Source: CAVURW01 sp963743595 (GTDB lineage: Bacteria > Verrucomicrobiota > Verrucomicrobiia > Methylacidiphilales > UBA1321). Taken from it: a stretch of DNA of 14,379 nt. Shown in pieces: positions 6,937-13,718 of the stretch. The notes under the pieces were generated by a model. The model worked only from the letters and a program-made list of their open reading frames with translations. It made no database searches and was not told the DNA's origin. Each line of letters opens with the position of its first letter. Position 1 is the first letter of the stretch. Made by a program: the position numbers and the translations under genes. Location: assembly GCA_963743595.1 (NCBI GenBank), contig CAVURW010000242.1, forward strand, positions 1-14,379. Reading direction: 5' to 3'.

Positions 6937-8412
6937 ATGCCCATCCAACTTCCCGCCTCTGCCGATCCGCTGGAAGTTTGGTCTCGTTACCGCACCGCAC
7001 CTGAATACGACCTCGCTATCATCGGTGGTGGCAGCGCAGGATACGCAGCGGCCCGCACGGCGACACAACTGGGATTGAAGACCATTGTTATCGAGGGCGG
7101 TAAACAAGTCGGCGGACTCTGCATCCTGCGCGGTTGCATGCCCTCGAAGGCTTTTTTGGAATCGGCCCATCGCTGGCACGAGATCAAACGAGCGCGCGAA
7201 TTCGGACTGCTCGTTAAAGGCGTGAGTGCGGACATGAAATCGATCCAGGCCCGTAAACAGCACCTGATCAAGGACTTCGCCCGGTACCGCCAAAAACAAC
7301 TCAAGCGCGGCCCATTCGAGTTCGTCCGGGCCAACGCTTCGTTCCTGGACCCTCACACCCTGCTGCTACGCAAGGGCAAACGCAACCACATCCTCTCGGC
7401 GAAAACCTTCATCATCGCCACGGGATCGCAGGTCTCGCAAGTCCCTGTGCCGGGTCTTCAGGAAACGGGCTATTGGACGAGCGACGAAGCTCTGGAGACG
7501 ACGACAATCCCCGATCGCCTGGCGGTTCTCGGCGGCGGCGTCATCGCCGTGGAGCTGGGGCAATTCTTTGCGCGACTCGGCTCACGCACCACCCTCCTTC
7601 AACGCAGCAATAGAATCGTCCGCACCTACGATCCCGATGTGAGCAAGGTTCTGGAGAAGTCGCTCGGGAAAGATGGCATGGACGTGCGCACGGGCGTTCG
7701 TCTCATCCAAGTCTCGAAGCTGAACAAGGGCAAACGAATCACGTATCAAGAGGGCGAAAAGACCTCGCACTTGATGGTCGATGAAATTCTATACGCGCTC
7801 GGACGCACCCCTGCCGTGGGGGCTTTGAATCTTCCTGCCGCCGGCTTTGATGCCGATAAACCGTTCCAGGCCAATCTCTCGATGCAAACCGCCGTTTCTC
7901 ACATCTTCGGTGTGGGTGATGTTATCGGCCACCACGAGGTCGTCCACATCGCCATCAATCAAGGTGAACTCGCGGCACGCAACGTTCGGCTGCACCTGGA
8001 AAGCCCCAGCTTACCGCTGGAACAGATTGATTACCGGCTCAAAGCGCTCGTCACGTTTACAGACCCCGAAATTGCCTCGGTCGGGTTGTCAGAAACGGAA
8101 GCGAAAGAGCAGGGCGTCCCCTACTTCACCGCGCAATACCCCTTTGACGACCATGGCAAATCGATGATCGGCGGGCACTTGGATGGCTTCGTTAAACTCA
8201 TCGCGGAAACAAGCCGCGGCGAGATCATCGGCGCACAGATTATTGGTCCGCATGCATCCGATCTCATCCATGAAATCATCGTCTTAATGAATTATCACGG
8301 AACCGCGCGGGAGCTTGCATTGCTACCTCATTACCACCCGACACTTGCAGAGATTCTTACCTATCCTGCAGAAGAAATTGCAGATTTAGTGGACTCGTCA
8401 AAGGAAAAGTGA
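6937..8412 (+). CDS. dihydrolipoamide dehydrogenase-like NAD(P)/FAD-dependent disulfide oxidoreductase
   Basis: This 491-residue protein has the full layout of class I pyridine nucleotide-disulfide oxidoreductases. The FAD Rossmann motif is G30-G-G-S-A-G35, the redox-active disulfide is C62-I-L-R-G-C67 followed by MPSK, and the NAD(P) Rossmann motif is G199-G-G-V-I-A-V-E206. The second FAD contact is GVGD328, and the C-terminal dimerisation domain ends with H467-P-T-L-A-E472, the His-Glu pair that activates the thiol in the partner subunit. The spacing C-x4-C is normal, but the loop differs from the usual C(L/V)N(V/R/I)GC of Lpd, and Ala replaces the usual Gly in GGGxIGxE. An extra 24 residues precede the first Rossmann fold. 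Reduction of lipoamide, of a low-molecular-weight disulfide, or a mercuric-reductase-like role are all possible. There are no 2-oxoacid dehydrogenase E1/E2 genes beside it, so I give no symbol. Confidence 0.88.
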   Translation: MPIQLPASADPLEVWSRYRTAPEYDLAIIGGGSAGYAAARTATQLGLKTIVIEGGKQVGGLCILRGCMPSKAFLESAHRWHEIKRAREFGLLVKGVSADMKSIQARKQHLIKDFARYRQKQLKRGPFEFVRANASFLDPHTLLLRKGKRNHILSAKTFIIATGSQVSQVPVPGLQETGYWTSDEALETTTIPDRLAVLGGGVIAVELGQFFARLGSRTTLLQRSNRIVRTYDPDVSKVLEKSLGKDGMDVRTGVRLIQVSKLNKGKRITYQEGEKTSHLMVDEILYALGRTPAVGALNLPAAGFDADKPFQANLSMQTAVSHIFGVGDVIGHHEVVHIAINQGELAARNVRLHLESPSLPLEQIDYRLKALVTFTDPEIASVGLSETEAKEQGVPYFTAQYPFDDHGKSMIGGHLDGFVKLIAETSRGEIIGAQIIGPHASDLIHEIIVLMNYHGTARELALLPHYHPTLAEILTYPAEEIADLVDSSKEK

Positions 8413-8414
8413 TT

Positions 8415-8431
8415 ATCTCCCTTTCGGAGAT
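8415..8431 (+). terminator. weak hairpin just after the flavoprotein stop codon
   Basis: ATCTCC (8415-8420) and GGAGAT (8426-8431) form a perfect 6-bp stem with a 5-nt loop, starting 3 nt after the TGA. Only TT-C-G-T follows rather than a long T-run, so termination would be inefficient, or Rho-dependent. Confidence 0.4.
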
Positions 8432-8432
8432 T

Positions 8433-8485
8433 TCGTAATAATCCACGTAAGACCGTGACTAGCACCTCTTTACGAAGTATTACGA
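8433..8485. repeat. interrupted inverted repeat in the intergenic region
   Basis: TCGTAATA (8433-8440) pairs with TATTACGA (8478-8485), and inside it CGTAA (8446-8450) pairs with TTACG (8470-8474), giving a two-part stem. It overlaps the candidate promoter of the FecR-domain gene, so it could act as an operator as well as an RNA structure. Confidence 0.5.
8455..8483 (+). promoter_or_regulatory. candidate sigma-70-type promoter for the FecR-domain gene
   Basis: GTGACT (8455-8460) and TATTAC (8478-8483) are separated by 17 bp; each matches its consensus at four of six positions. Transcription would start near 8490, leaving a leader of about 24 nt before the ATG at 8514. The match is modest and this is a suggestion only. 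Confidence 0.3.
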
Positions 8486-8513
8486 TACTCCTAAACCCCT
8501 ACATCCTTCTCTC

Positions 8514-9833
8514 ATGAACCGGCTTCACCTCCCTTGCGTCCTAGCTCTCTTGCTGATCGCGTCTCCAGCGGCGTTTGCTAAGCACAAACCTTCGCCCACT
8601 CCAGCACCTGGTGCCACGCCTGCGAACACACCTCCGGGAGATGCGCCTCCTGCCGCGCCGATGGAATCGACCGATACAAAGCCCTCAAAGACGAAAAGCG
8701 CTCCCGATTTTACGGTCGCTTCCGGCGTCTACTTTATCCGTGACGAAGTGAAGGCGAGCAAGCTCCCTACGATTACCTCGGATGACCTGAAGAAAGAAAA
8801 AGGCCAGGAAGAGGTGTTCAAAATGCTCTCTCCGAAAGCGGCTAAGAACGACCAGCTCTATCTGCTAACGAAGCGGGATTGGGTTGAATCGATCACCTCG
8901 CCAGGACAGGTCGGTTTCGACGACATCAAAATCGATGAGACACAAATTCGTGAACCCAAGGGAGATGTTCAGGTCGCTTTACCCAGCGATCCCTCGCACT
9001 TCGCGCCAGCGACCGACAAAATGACTCTGCCGGATGGCTCGATTGTCAAGACGGGGGATAATTCCAGCACCGGCATTCTCTTCGGCGGCGTCGCTTCCGC
9101 CCGGTTGATCTCCGGCTCCCAAGGCACCGTCTCACAGAAGGTCACACCAACTAGCCGCACCATTGAAGTTGATCTCCAATCTGGCGGCGTTTTTGGCAAA
9201 GTCGGCAGTAATGGCAAGGAGGTGGAGTCCTACACAATCAAGACCGCGCAAGTCGCCGCCACAGGTGGAATTGGACCCGATTTCGCGGTTTACGAAGCGG
9301 GTGATCACACCGATGTCTACTCGGCCAAGGGCTCGCTGAAGATCTCTGACGCAACGGGTGCCAAGCTCGGTTCCGTAACGAATCCCGACGAACTTTACCT
9401 GGTGGTGAAGCATTTCCCGACGATCAAAGATCCTGCGGCCGCTCTGGCATCCACGGCGCAATCGCTCGGCACGCTCCTAACAGCCGTCCCGACAATCAAC
9501 GATAAGATAAAAGCGATCCGCGATAAAAAGACCGCCGGTCAAAAGGCCACTGATGATGAAGTGAAGTACCTGGCTCGTATGCGCCGCGTGAGCATCTACG
9601 TTCGACTCGATCGTTCCTCCCCTGCTGACGCCATCGCTCCTGCCCCTTCCCAACCCATGGCCACACCTGCTCCGATGGCAACACTCGCTCCACCTGCGCC
9701 CATGACGACACCCGCTCCCATGACAACACCGATGGCACCGATGACCACTCCGGCTCCTTCAATGGCTCCCATGCCTATGCCGACCGAATCGCCGATGGGA
9801 ACTCCTGCTTCATCTGCGCCCCCGACGCACTAA
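8514..9833 (+). CDS. exported FecR-domain protein with Pro-rich linkers
   Basis: This 439-residue protein has a signal peptide (residues 1-22, cleavage after AFA) and a Pro/Ala/Thr-rich linker to about residue 64. A unique domain (about 65-165) follows, containing the charged helix TITSDDLKKEKGQEE. Residues about 170-280 match the FecR fold: LPDGSIVKTG, then a run of short beta strands (ARLISGS, EVDLQSGGVFGKV, YTIKTAQVAATG, DFAVYEAG) and GSLKI at about 273-277. Residues about 378-439 are a low-complexity tail of imperfect Met-Thr/Ala-Pro repeats. In Bacteroidota FecR domains relay iron-siderophore signals to sigma factors. Here there is no sigma factor, TonB receptor or transmembrane helix nearby, so the domain more likely has a structural or carbohydrate-contact role in the envelope. 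The ATG has no visible Shine-Dalgarno sequence. The gene ends 6 bp before the aminopeptidase gene. Confidence 0.8.
   Translation: MNRLHLPCVLALLLIASPAAFAKHKPSPTPAPGATPANTPPGDAPPAAPMESTDTKPSKTKSAPDFTVASGVYFIRDEVKASKLPTITSDDLKKEKGQEEVFKMLSPKAAKNDQLYLLTKRDWVESITSPGQVGFDDIKIDETQIREPKGDVQVALPSDPSHFAPATDKMTLPDGSIVKTGDNSSTGILFGGVASARLISGSQGTVSQKVTPTSRTIEVDLQSGGVFGKVGSNGKEVESYTIKTAQVAATGGIGPDFAVYEAGDHTDVYSAKGSLKISDATGAKLGSVTNPDELYLVVKHFPTIKDPAAALASTAQSLGTLLTAVPTINDKIKAIRDKKTAGQKATDDEVKYLARMRRVSIYVRLDRSSPADAIAPAPSQPMATPAPMATLAPPAPMTTPAPMTTPMAPMTTPAPSMAPMPMPTESPMGTPASSAPPTH
9640..9825 (+). repeat. imperfect short tandem repeats coding for the Pro/Met/Thr tail
   Basis: The DNA repeats degenerate units of the type CCCATGRCNACACCNGCTCC, coding for P-M-(A/T)-T-P-A and variants (PMATPAPMATLAP, PMTTPAPMTTP and so on). 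Length variation by slipped-strand copying is plausible in such a tract. Confidence 0.65.
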
Positions 9834-9839
9834 TCTTCG

Positions 9840-11294
9840 ATGGCTCCCCGCTTCATCACCCAGCTCCACGACAAGCTCCCCAGTGACGAGTTGGACATCG
9901 TAAAATTCCTCGGTAAGGAGGATTCGCTTCCCGTCGGCCTCACCAAGGAAGAATTTGATGGCTCACCGAAAGCCGTTACCCTCTGGCGCGAAGCCGGGAA
10001 ACGACAGATTCTCGTCGGCCTCGGTTCACGTGATTCCATCTCTGCGGTTAACTTCCGGAAAGCCGCTGGAACAGCCCTGCGGAAACTCCGCTCGTTAGGC
10101 GTAAAAGAGCTGATTTTCGATCTAACTGGCTGGTCAGAGCATGTACTCTCCGCAGTAGAAGGCGCACTTCTGGCCGAGTACAAATTCGAGGAATATCTGC
10201 CCTCAGACAAAAAGCGGACCAGTTCGCTCACTCGGCTCCATCTCCTGGTTCGACCACACGACCTCGCTCAGGCCCGCGTTCAAGCACGCAATGGCGAGCT
10301 CATTGCCGCGGCTACAAACGCCATTCGCCATATCGGCAATCTCCCGCCAAACGTGCTCACACCGATGTCGCTTGCCGATAAAGCCCGGGATCTCGTCGAA
10401 TCACGCTCGGCGCTAAAGTTCTCGGTGCTGGAAGAGCGTCAACTCAAGGCACAGAAATTCGGTGGCATCCTCGCCGTCGGTCAGGGCTCTAAGAACCCGC
10501 CCTGCCTTATCAAGATCGAGTACCGTGGCAACCCCGACGACCGGAAAGGCGCTCCCATCGCTCTCGTCGGGAAAGCGGTCACGTTCGATACCGGCGGCAT
10601 TTCCATTAAGCCGTCGGATCGCATGGAAGAGATGAAATGGGATAAGATGGGCGGTCTCGCCGTTCTCGGCGTGATGCTCGCCGCTGCCGATCTGAAGCTT
10701 CCGCTTAATCTCGTGGGCCTGATTCCCTCTGCCGAAAATATGCCGAGCGCGGAGGCCTACCGCCCAGGCGATATCATTTCCACGCACGACGGGAAGACCA
10801 TCGAAGTGATCAATACGGATGCGGAAGGCCGGATCATCCTCGCGGATGCAGTGGCGCATGCTCGCCTCACCTATTCGCCATCCGTCATTATCAACGTGGC
10901 TACGCTCACTGGGGCCGTCATCGTCGCTCTAGGTCATAAGCGCGCCGGGCTGTTTTCAACGCACGATGAATGGGCCGAGCGCTTTCAAACAGCCGCAGAA
11001 GAGACGGGTGAACCGATTTGGCCACTGCCGCTCGACGAAGAATTCCTGGAGGGAATCCAATCCGACGTCGCCGTTGTAAAAAATCGCGGTTCACGCGAGG
11101 GCGGTGCCAGTCAAGGTGCCAGCTTCGTGAAGGTCTGGGCCGAATCGACGCCGTTTGTGCATCTCGATATCGCCGGGACGGCCTGGATCACCAAGCAACA
11201 ACCCGACCTCGAGCCCGGTGCCACCGGTTTCGGTACGCGGCTCATTCTGCGCGTGCTTGATCAGCTCTCAAATCAGACCTTGCCCCGGCAATAA
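9840..11294 (+). CDS. pepA: leucyl aminopeptidase (peptidase family M17)
   Basis: This 484-residue cytosolic metallo-exopeptidase should remove N-terminal residues from peptides using two divalent metals. The C-terminal catalytic domain is complete. K245, D250, D268, D327 and E329 stand where the metal ligands of the family stand. K257 (seven residues after D250) and R331 (two after E329) match the catalytic Lys and Arg. The signature reads N325-T-D-A-E-G-R-I-I-L-A-D-A. Two small departures from the common pattern are GKA instead of GKG at the first metal motif and DKMGG instead of DMxGA. The N-terminal 160 residues correspond to the less conserved hexamer-forming domain. Length is normal. 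The ATG lies 6 bp after the FecR-domain gene with no clear ribosome binding site, suggesting the pair share one transcript. In E. coli PepA also binds DNA; nothing here tests that. Confidence 0.93.
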   Translation: MAPRFITQLHDKLPSDELDIVKFLGKEDSLPVGLTKEEFDGSPKAVTLWREAGKRQILVGLGSRDSISAVNFRKAAGTALRKLRSLGVKELIFDLTGWSEHVLSAVEGALLAEYKFEEYLPSDKKRTSSLTRLHLLVRPHDLAQARVQARNGELIAAATNAIRHIGNLPPNVLTPMSLADKARDLVESRSALKFSVLEERQLKAQKFGGILAVGQGSKNPPCLIKIEYRGNPDDRKGAPIALVGKAVTFDTGGISIKPSDRMEEMKWDKMGGLAVLGVMLAAADLKLPLNLVGLIPSAENMPSAEAYRPGDIISTHDGKTIEVINTDAEGRIILADAVAHARLTYSPSVIINVATLTGAVIVALGHKRAGLFSTHDEWAERFQTAAEETGEPIWPLPLDEEFLEGIQSDVAVVKNRGSREGGASQGASFVKVWAESTPFVHLDIAGTAWITKQQPDLEPGATGFGTRLILRVLDQLSNQTLPRQ

Positions 11295-11318
11295 TCGCGA
11301 GCCTATCCTTCCCAGGTC

Positions 11319-11347
11319 TTGACCCGCCGCCAGAAATCTCCTATCGT
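11319..11347 (+). promoter_or_regulatory. promoter of tRNA-Val
   Basis: TTGACC (11319-11324) is followed after exactly 17 bp by TATCGT (11342-11347). The -35 box matches consensus at five of six positions and the -10 at four. Transcription would start near 11354, seven nucleotides or so before the mature tRNA 5' end, which is a usual arrangement for a tRNA gene. Confidence 0.6.
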
Positions 11348-11360
11348 CCCCCTTCGTTTC

Positions 11361-11432
11361 GCGCGGTTAGCTCAGCGGTAGAGCACTACATTGACACTGT
11401 AGGGGTCAACAGTTCAAACCTGTTACCGCGCA
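11361..11432 (+). tRNA. tRNA-Val (anticodon GAC)
   Basis: All cloverleaf arms are present. The acceptor is GCGCGGT/ACCGCGC, the D arm is GCTC...GAGC with loop AGCGGTA, the anticodon arm is CTACA/TGTAG with loop TTGACAC giving anticodon GAC, and the T arm is AACAG/CTGTT with loop TTCAAAC. The discriminator base is A. CCA is not encoded (the DNA continues CTC), so it must be added enzymatically. The gene is 72 nt long. It marks the left edge of the AT-richer block to its right. Confidence 0.96.
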
Positions 11433-11501
11433 CTCTTTCAGAGGGCATTGGAGTTCCCAAATGTCCATTTTCAGCTAACCTTCCGAGCGGAGATTACGGC
11501 T

Positions 11502-12137
11502 ATGGGACTAAGTTTCCTCTTCTTACTGGCTCTCATCGCGGGCTTTTGCGCTCCTGTTATCATCATTGGACCAATTATTGGATCCGTTCTGGGGTGGAAA
11601 AGGGCTTGGGTTATTATTCCGTTGGGTCTCTCGTGCGGACTTTATGTGATCTTTCTCTTTCTAGCACTTGGATCATTCAGGATGATTACAGGCCGAGATA
11701 GTGGATTTGGCGATGATTACCTTTTGAATCTCGGGAACGGTTACTGCTTTGAGGCAACCGTCTCTCTGAATGATGCATCCGTCTACAGATTTGTTTCAAA
11801 CGAAAGAATGTCGGACAATTTGGTGTCCTTCTCGAATGTTCGCCTTCTGCAACAATCCGGGAATTGGTTAGCGGGAAATAGCGAAGGAGAGTGGTTTCTG
11901 GTCAATACAGCGTCAGACCAATGTTTAATCGCAAAGTCTCAAACAGAACTCGCAAAATTAGCGAACCAAAAAGGATTTGAACTGAATCTGGTGAGCGTCA
12001 CGAACTTTTACAACTCGCACCAAAGAGGGTGGGAGGATTGGATTCTAATTGGTTTGCTCATGACGATTCCCTTCGTGCTTTTCTACGTGCTCCGCCAGAT
12101 CCTCGGTCACTGTCCGAAGCCATGTATCACTCCCTGA
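11502..12137 (+). CDS. small membrane protein of unknown function
   Basis: I choose the ATG at 11502 because GGAG (11489-11492) lies 9 nt upstream, one of the few good ribosome binding sites in the window. The longer option, a TTG at 11448, starts only 15 nt after the tRNA. The product has 211 residues. Two strongly hydrophobic stretches cover about residues 2-55 (GLSFLFLLALIAGF; then VIIPLGLSCGLYVIFLFLALG after a short Trp-Lys-Arg turn). A soluble, probably beta-rich domain of about 115 residues follows (GDDYLLNLGNGYCFEATVSL, then SGNWLAGNSEGEWFLVN), and a final transmembrane helix (WILIGLLMTIPFVLFYVL) is near the C terminus. No family is recognised. Base composition is visibly more AT-rich than in the flanking genes, as expected for acquired DNA beside a tRNA. 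Its 3' end overlaps the next gene by 16 bp. Confidence 0.75.
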   Translation: MGLSFLFLLALIAGFCAPVIIIGPIIGSVLGWKRAWVIIPLGLSCGLYVIFLFLALGSFRMITGRDSGFGDDYLLNLGNGYCFEATVSLNDASVYRFVSNERMSDNLVSFSNVRLLQQSGNWLAGNSEGEWFLVNTASDQCLIAKSQTELAKLANQKGFELNLVSVTNFYNSHQRGWEDWILIGLLMTIPFVLFYVLRQILGHCPKPCITP

Positions 12138-12685
12138 CCTATCGCCACTTCAAGCTTCCCTCGCTCGACACTTCTTGCAAGCCACAAGTCACGGCCTGTG
12201 AACTGAGGCTGGGGCGTATTTTGCCTGATGCGGTGCGCGAGTGGTTCATGCGTGCGGATGCTCGGTCATTGCCCGGCTTGGACCATTTGCTCCCAGTCGA
12301 CAAGATCACTGAAACGGATGGATCTTTGATTTTTATGAGACACCAGTTTGGAAAGTTTCTTTCGGAATATCGAGCAGACCTTGCAAAGGAAGAGGAGAAC
12401 CCTTGGGTGGACGGTCAAATCGATTCCCGTGGTTGGTATCCTATCGCAAAGTTTACTGACTTTATCTTTCTTCAAATCTGGCATTCCCAACCCGCAGAGT
12501 TTTGTTTCTGGGGATCGGCGAATAACTTGCAAATTGAGAAGCTCCAAGTGCTTTTCCCTTCCGATCTTCCTATCACCACAGACCCGATCGAATGGCCGCT
12601 CACTGGTTGCATGTTTATGGCGTTATTAAATAGGGCGAACGTCACTTTCGAATCGCCTTGGATGGTAAAGAGAGCACAGGGTTGA
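12122..12685 (+). CDS. SUKH-like (SMI1/KNR4-like) protein, possible orphan immunity protein
   Basis: The start chosen is the ATG at 12122, which gives 187 residues and a 16-bp overlap with the membrane-protein gene. An upstream in-frame ATG (12029) would overlap that gene by more than 100 bp and add an unlikely, Pro-rich leader. Residues about 26-45 (CELRLGRILPDAVREWFMRA) fit the N-terminal pattern of SUKH proteins, E-x-x-LG-x-x-LP-x-x-x-x-x-(F/W). The later segment RGWYPIAKFTDFIFLQI followed by FCFWGS fits the 'W-x-P-I-A ... strand' pattern of the same fold. SUKH proteins often act as immunity proteins to contact-dependent or polymorphic toxins. No toxin is next to it, so the role stays open. 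The last 214 bp overlap a minus-strand ORF (12472-13131). Confidence 0.6.
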   Translation: MYHSLTYRHFKLPSLDTSCKPQVTACELRLGRILPDAVREWFMRADARSLPGLDHLLPVDKITETDGSLIFMRHQFGKFLSEYRADLAKEEENPWVDGQIDSRGWYPIAKFTDFIFLQIWHSQPAEFCFWGSANNLQIEKLQVLFPSDLPITTDPIEWPLTGCMFMALLNRANVTFESPWMVKRAQG

Positions 12686-13131
12686 TCAACTGTTCGATCC
12701 GTTCCGGGGATTCGACTACCGACGCCGCAAACGCCGATGAGGTGAAATTGTGCGCCGAATGCGGAAACATCGTGCTGCATTGCCAAGAGCATTCCAGGGT
12801 CCGGTGTCGTGGGAACATCGAATTTCCCGCCGTTCACAAGGCCGAAGTCATCCACTTCGCGGAAGCCCAGTTCGATCTCGTAAGGACCCTCATCTGCCCA
12901 AAGTGGTTCCTCAAGGTGACGTACCGGGTAGTCGTATGCAGGCCAATCGACCTGCCTACTGCGCCTGGATGAATTCGTGTACTGAACCCGCTTCAGCCTC
13001 CATAACGGACTGTTCACGTGATAATCCAGAACGGTCCAGTAATCGCCATGTGGGCCGTTAGCTGGGTGGGAATACCAGAATCCGCGCACGAAGTTCGAGA
13101 AGTTGTCGCAATCGGGACCCTGGATTTTCAC
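12472..13131 (-). CDS. orphan protein, possibly a truncated gene
   Basis: The minus-strand frame gives 219 residues from a GTG at 13131. Its first two thirds (to about residue 150) read like a real soluble protein, rich in Trp, Tyr, Asp, Pro and Phe (FVRGFWYSHPANGPHGDYW; PVRHLEEPLWADEGPYEIELG). No family is recognised. Two things are odd. The open frame continues 25 codons upstream of the GTG, to a TAG at 13207-13209, through plausible protein (NFLGLLPATRSVDHLTVSLE) with no ATG, GTG or TTG. At the other end the last third runs antisense through the SUKH-like gene (12472-12685) and loses its protein-like character. Either the true C terminus lies near 12690 and was lost, or this is a gene fragment left by rearrangement. 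A full functional gene is possible but less likely. Confidence 0.4.
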   Translation of the reverse strand: MKIQGPDCDNFSNFVRGFWYSHPANGPHGDYWTVLDYHVNSPLWRLKRVQYTNSSRRSRQVDWPAYDYPVRHLEEPLWADEGPYEIELGFREVDDFGLVNGGKFDVPTTPDPGMLLAMQHDVSAFGAQFHLIGVCGVGSRIPGTDRTVDQPCALFTIQGDSKVTFALFNNAINMQPVSGHSIGSVVIGRSEGKSTWSFSICKLFADPQKQNSAGWECQI

Positions 13132-13431
13132 GCTTTCAAGCGAAACGGTTAGATGATCTACGCTTCTTGTGGCAGGGAGCAGCCCCAGGAAGTTCCAAAA
13201 GCAAATCTACGCTACAAGGGCTAATCCTGATAGAAACAGAAAACGCTGGTGGACCATTCCTGAGCGTACGGCGATCTGAGTCGAGAATTGTCACGGAATT
13301 GGTTGAAACTTGTAAAAATACATCAAGGCCAACTCTCGGACTTCAACTGGGCCGAGGCCTTTTGACCTCGGATAGTGATCTCCTGAACGGAGCCACTAAT
13401 TACCGATGTGCCTCTTCCTAGAGAAAAGGGG
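13132..13431. other. non-coding stretch before tRNA-Thr
   Basis: About 300 bp without a supported gene. A plus-strand frame at 13167-13421 is open for 84 codons but has shadow-like composition and no ribosome binding site. The first 75 bp (13132-13206) hold the start-less upstream extension of the minus-strand orphan. The only clear structure is a perfect 6-bp hairpin, CCGAGG (13352-13357) with CCTCGG (13366-13371) and an 8-nt loop. It lies 61 nt downstream of tRNA-Thr in the direction of that gene's transcription, but has no T-run. Confidence 0.4.
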
Positions 13432-13503
13432 AGCCGCTTGCCAGATTTGAACTGGCGACCCGCTCATTACGAATGAGCTGCTCTACCCCTGAGCTAAAGC
13501 GGC
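13432..13503 (-). tRNA. tRNA-Thr (anticodon CGT)
   Basis: On the minus strand all arms are present. The acceptor is GCCGCTT/AAGCGGC, the D arm is GCTC...GAGC with loop AGGGGTA, the anticodon arm is GCTCA/TGAGC with loop TTCGTAA giving anticodon CGT, and the T arm is GCCAG/CTGGC with loop TTCAAAT. The discriminator is T and CCA is not encoded (CCC follows). The length is 72 nt. It faces tRNA-Val across the AT-richer block. Confidence 0.96.
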
Positions 13504-13718
13504 ATGTGCTTGGAAATCAATAACTTACAGATGCTTTTTCTCTCTAAAAAACGTCTTGTAACCCATTCTTGAAAAAGTAGGCGAGTGCCCTTGAAGGAAC
13601 CCGTCGAGCAGTTGGTATTATGCCCTAAACGAGGTTAAGGGCAAGCAAATCAAAACGAGTCTTACCAGAACTCATTGAAGCGAGAAGCTCCTCAAGTATC
13701 ACGACCGATCCGACGAAG
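13504..13718. other. intergenic region between tRNA-Thr and the minus-strand ORF
   Basis: No gene is supported. It must hold the tRNA-Thr promoter on the minus strand, but I cannot point to a convincing -35/-10 pair. TGCCCT (13621-13626) and AGGGCA (13638-13643), extended inward by AA/TT around a single unpaired A, form a hairpin about 75 nt downstream of the minus-strand ORF ending at 13719. There is no T-run after it, so it is a poor terminator. Confidence 0.35.

Noticed and set aside
12658..13061. Plus-strand ORFs at 12658-12972 and 12750-13061
   Set aside because: Antisense to the more protein-like minus-strand orphan. The CxxC-like CAEC is too little to support a zinc protein.
13167..13421. 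84-codon plus-strand ORF before tRNA-Thr
   Set aside because: Ser/Thr/Arg/Leu-rich random-looking composition, no ribosome binding site, and it runs over the upstream extension of the minus-strand orphan and a hairpin.
11400..13460. Possible att site: shared GTTCAAA words in the two tRNA genes
   Set aside because: This is the conserved T-loop present in nearly all tRNAs. No longer direct repeat of either tRNA 3' end was seen.
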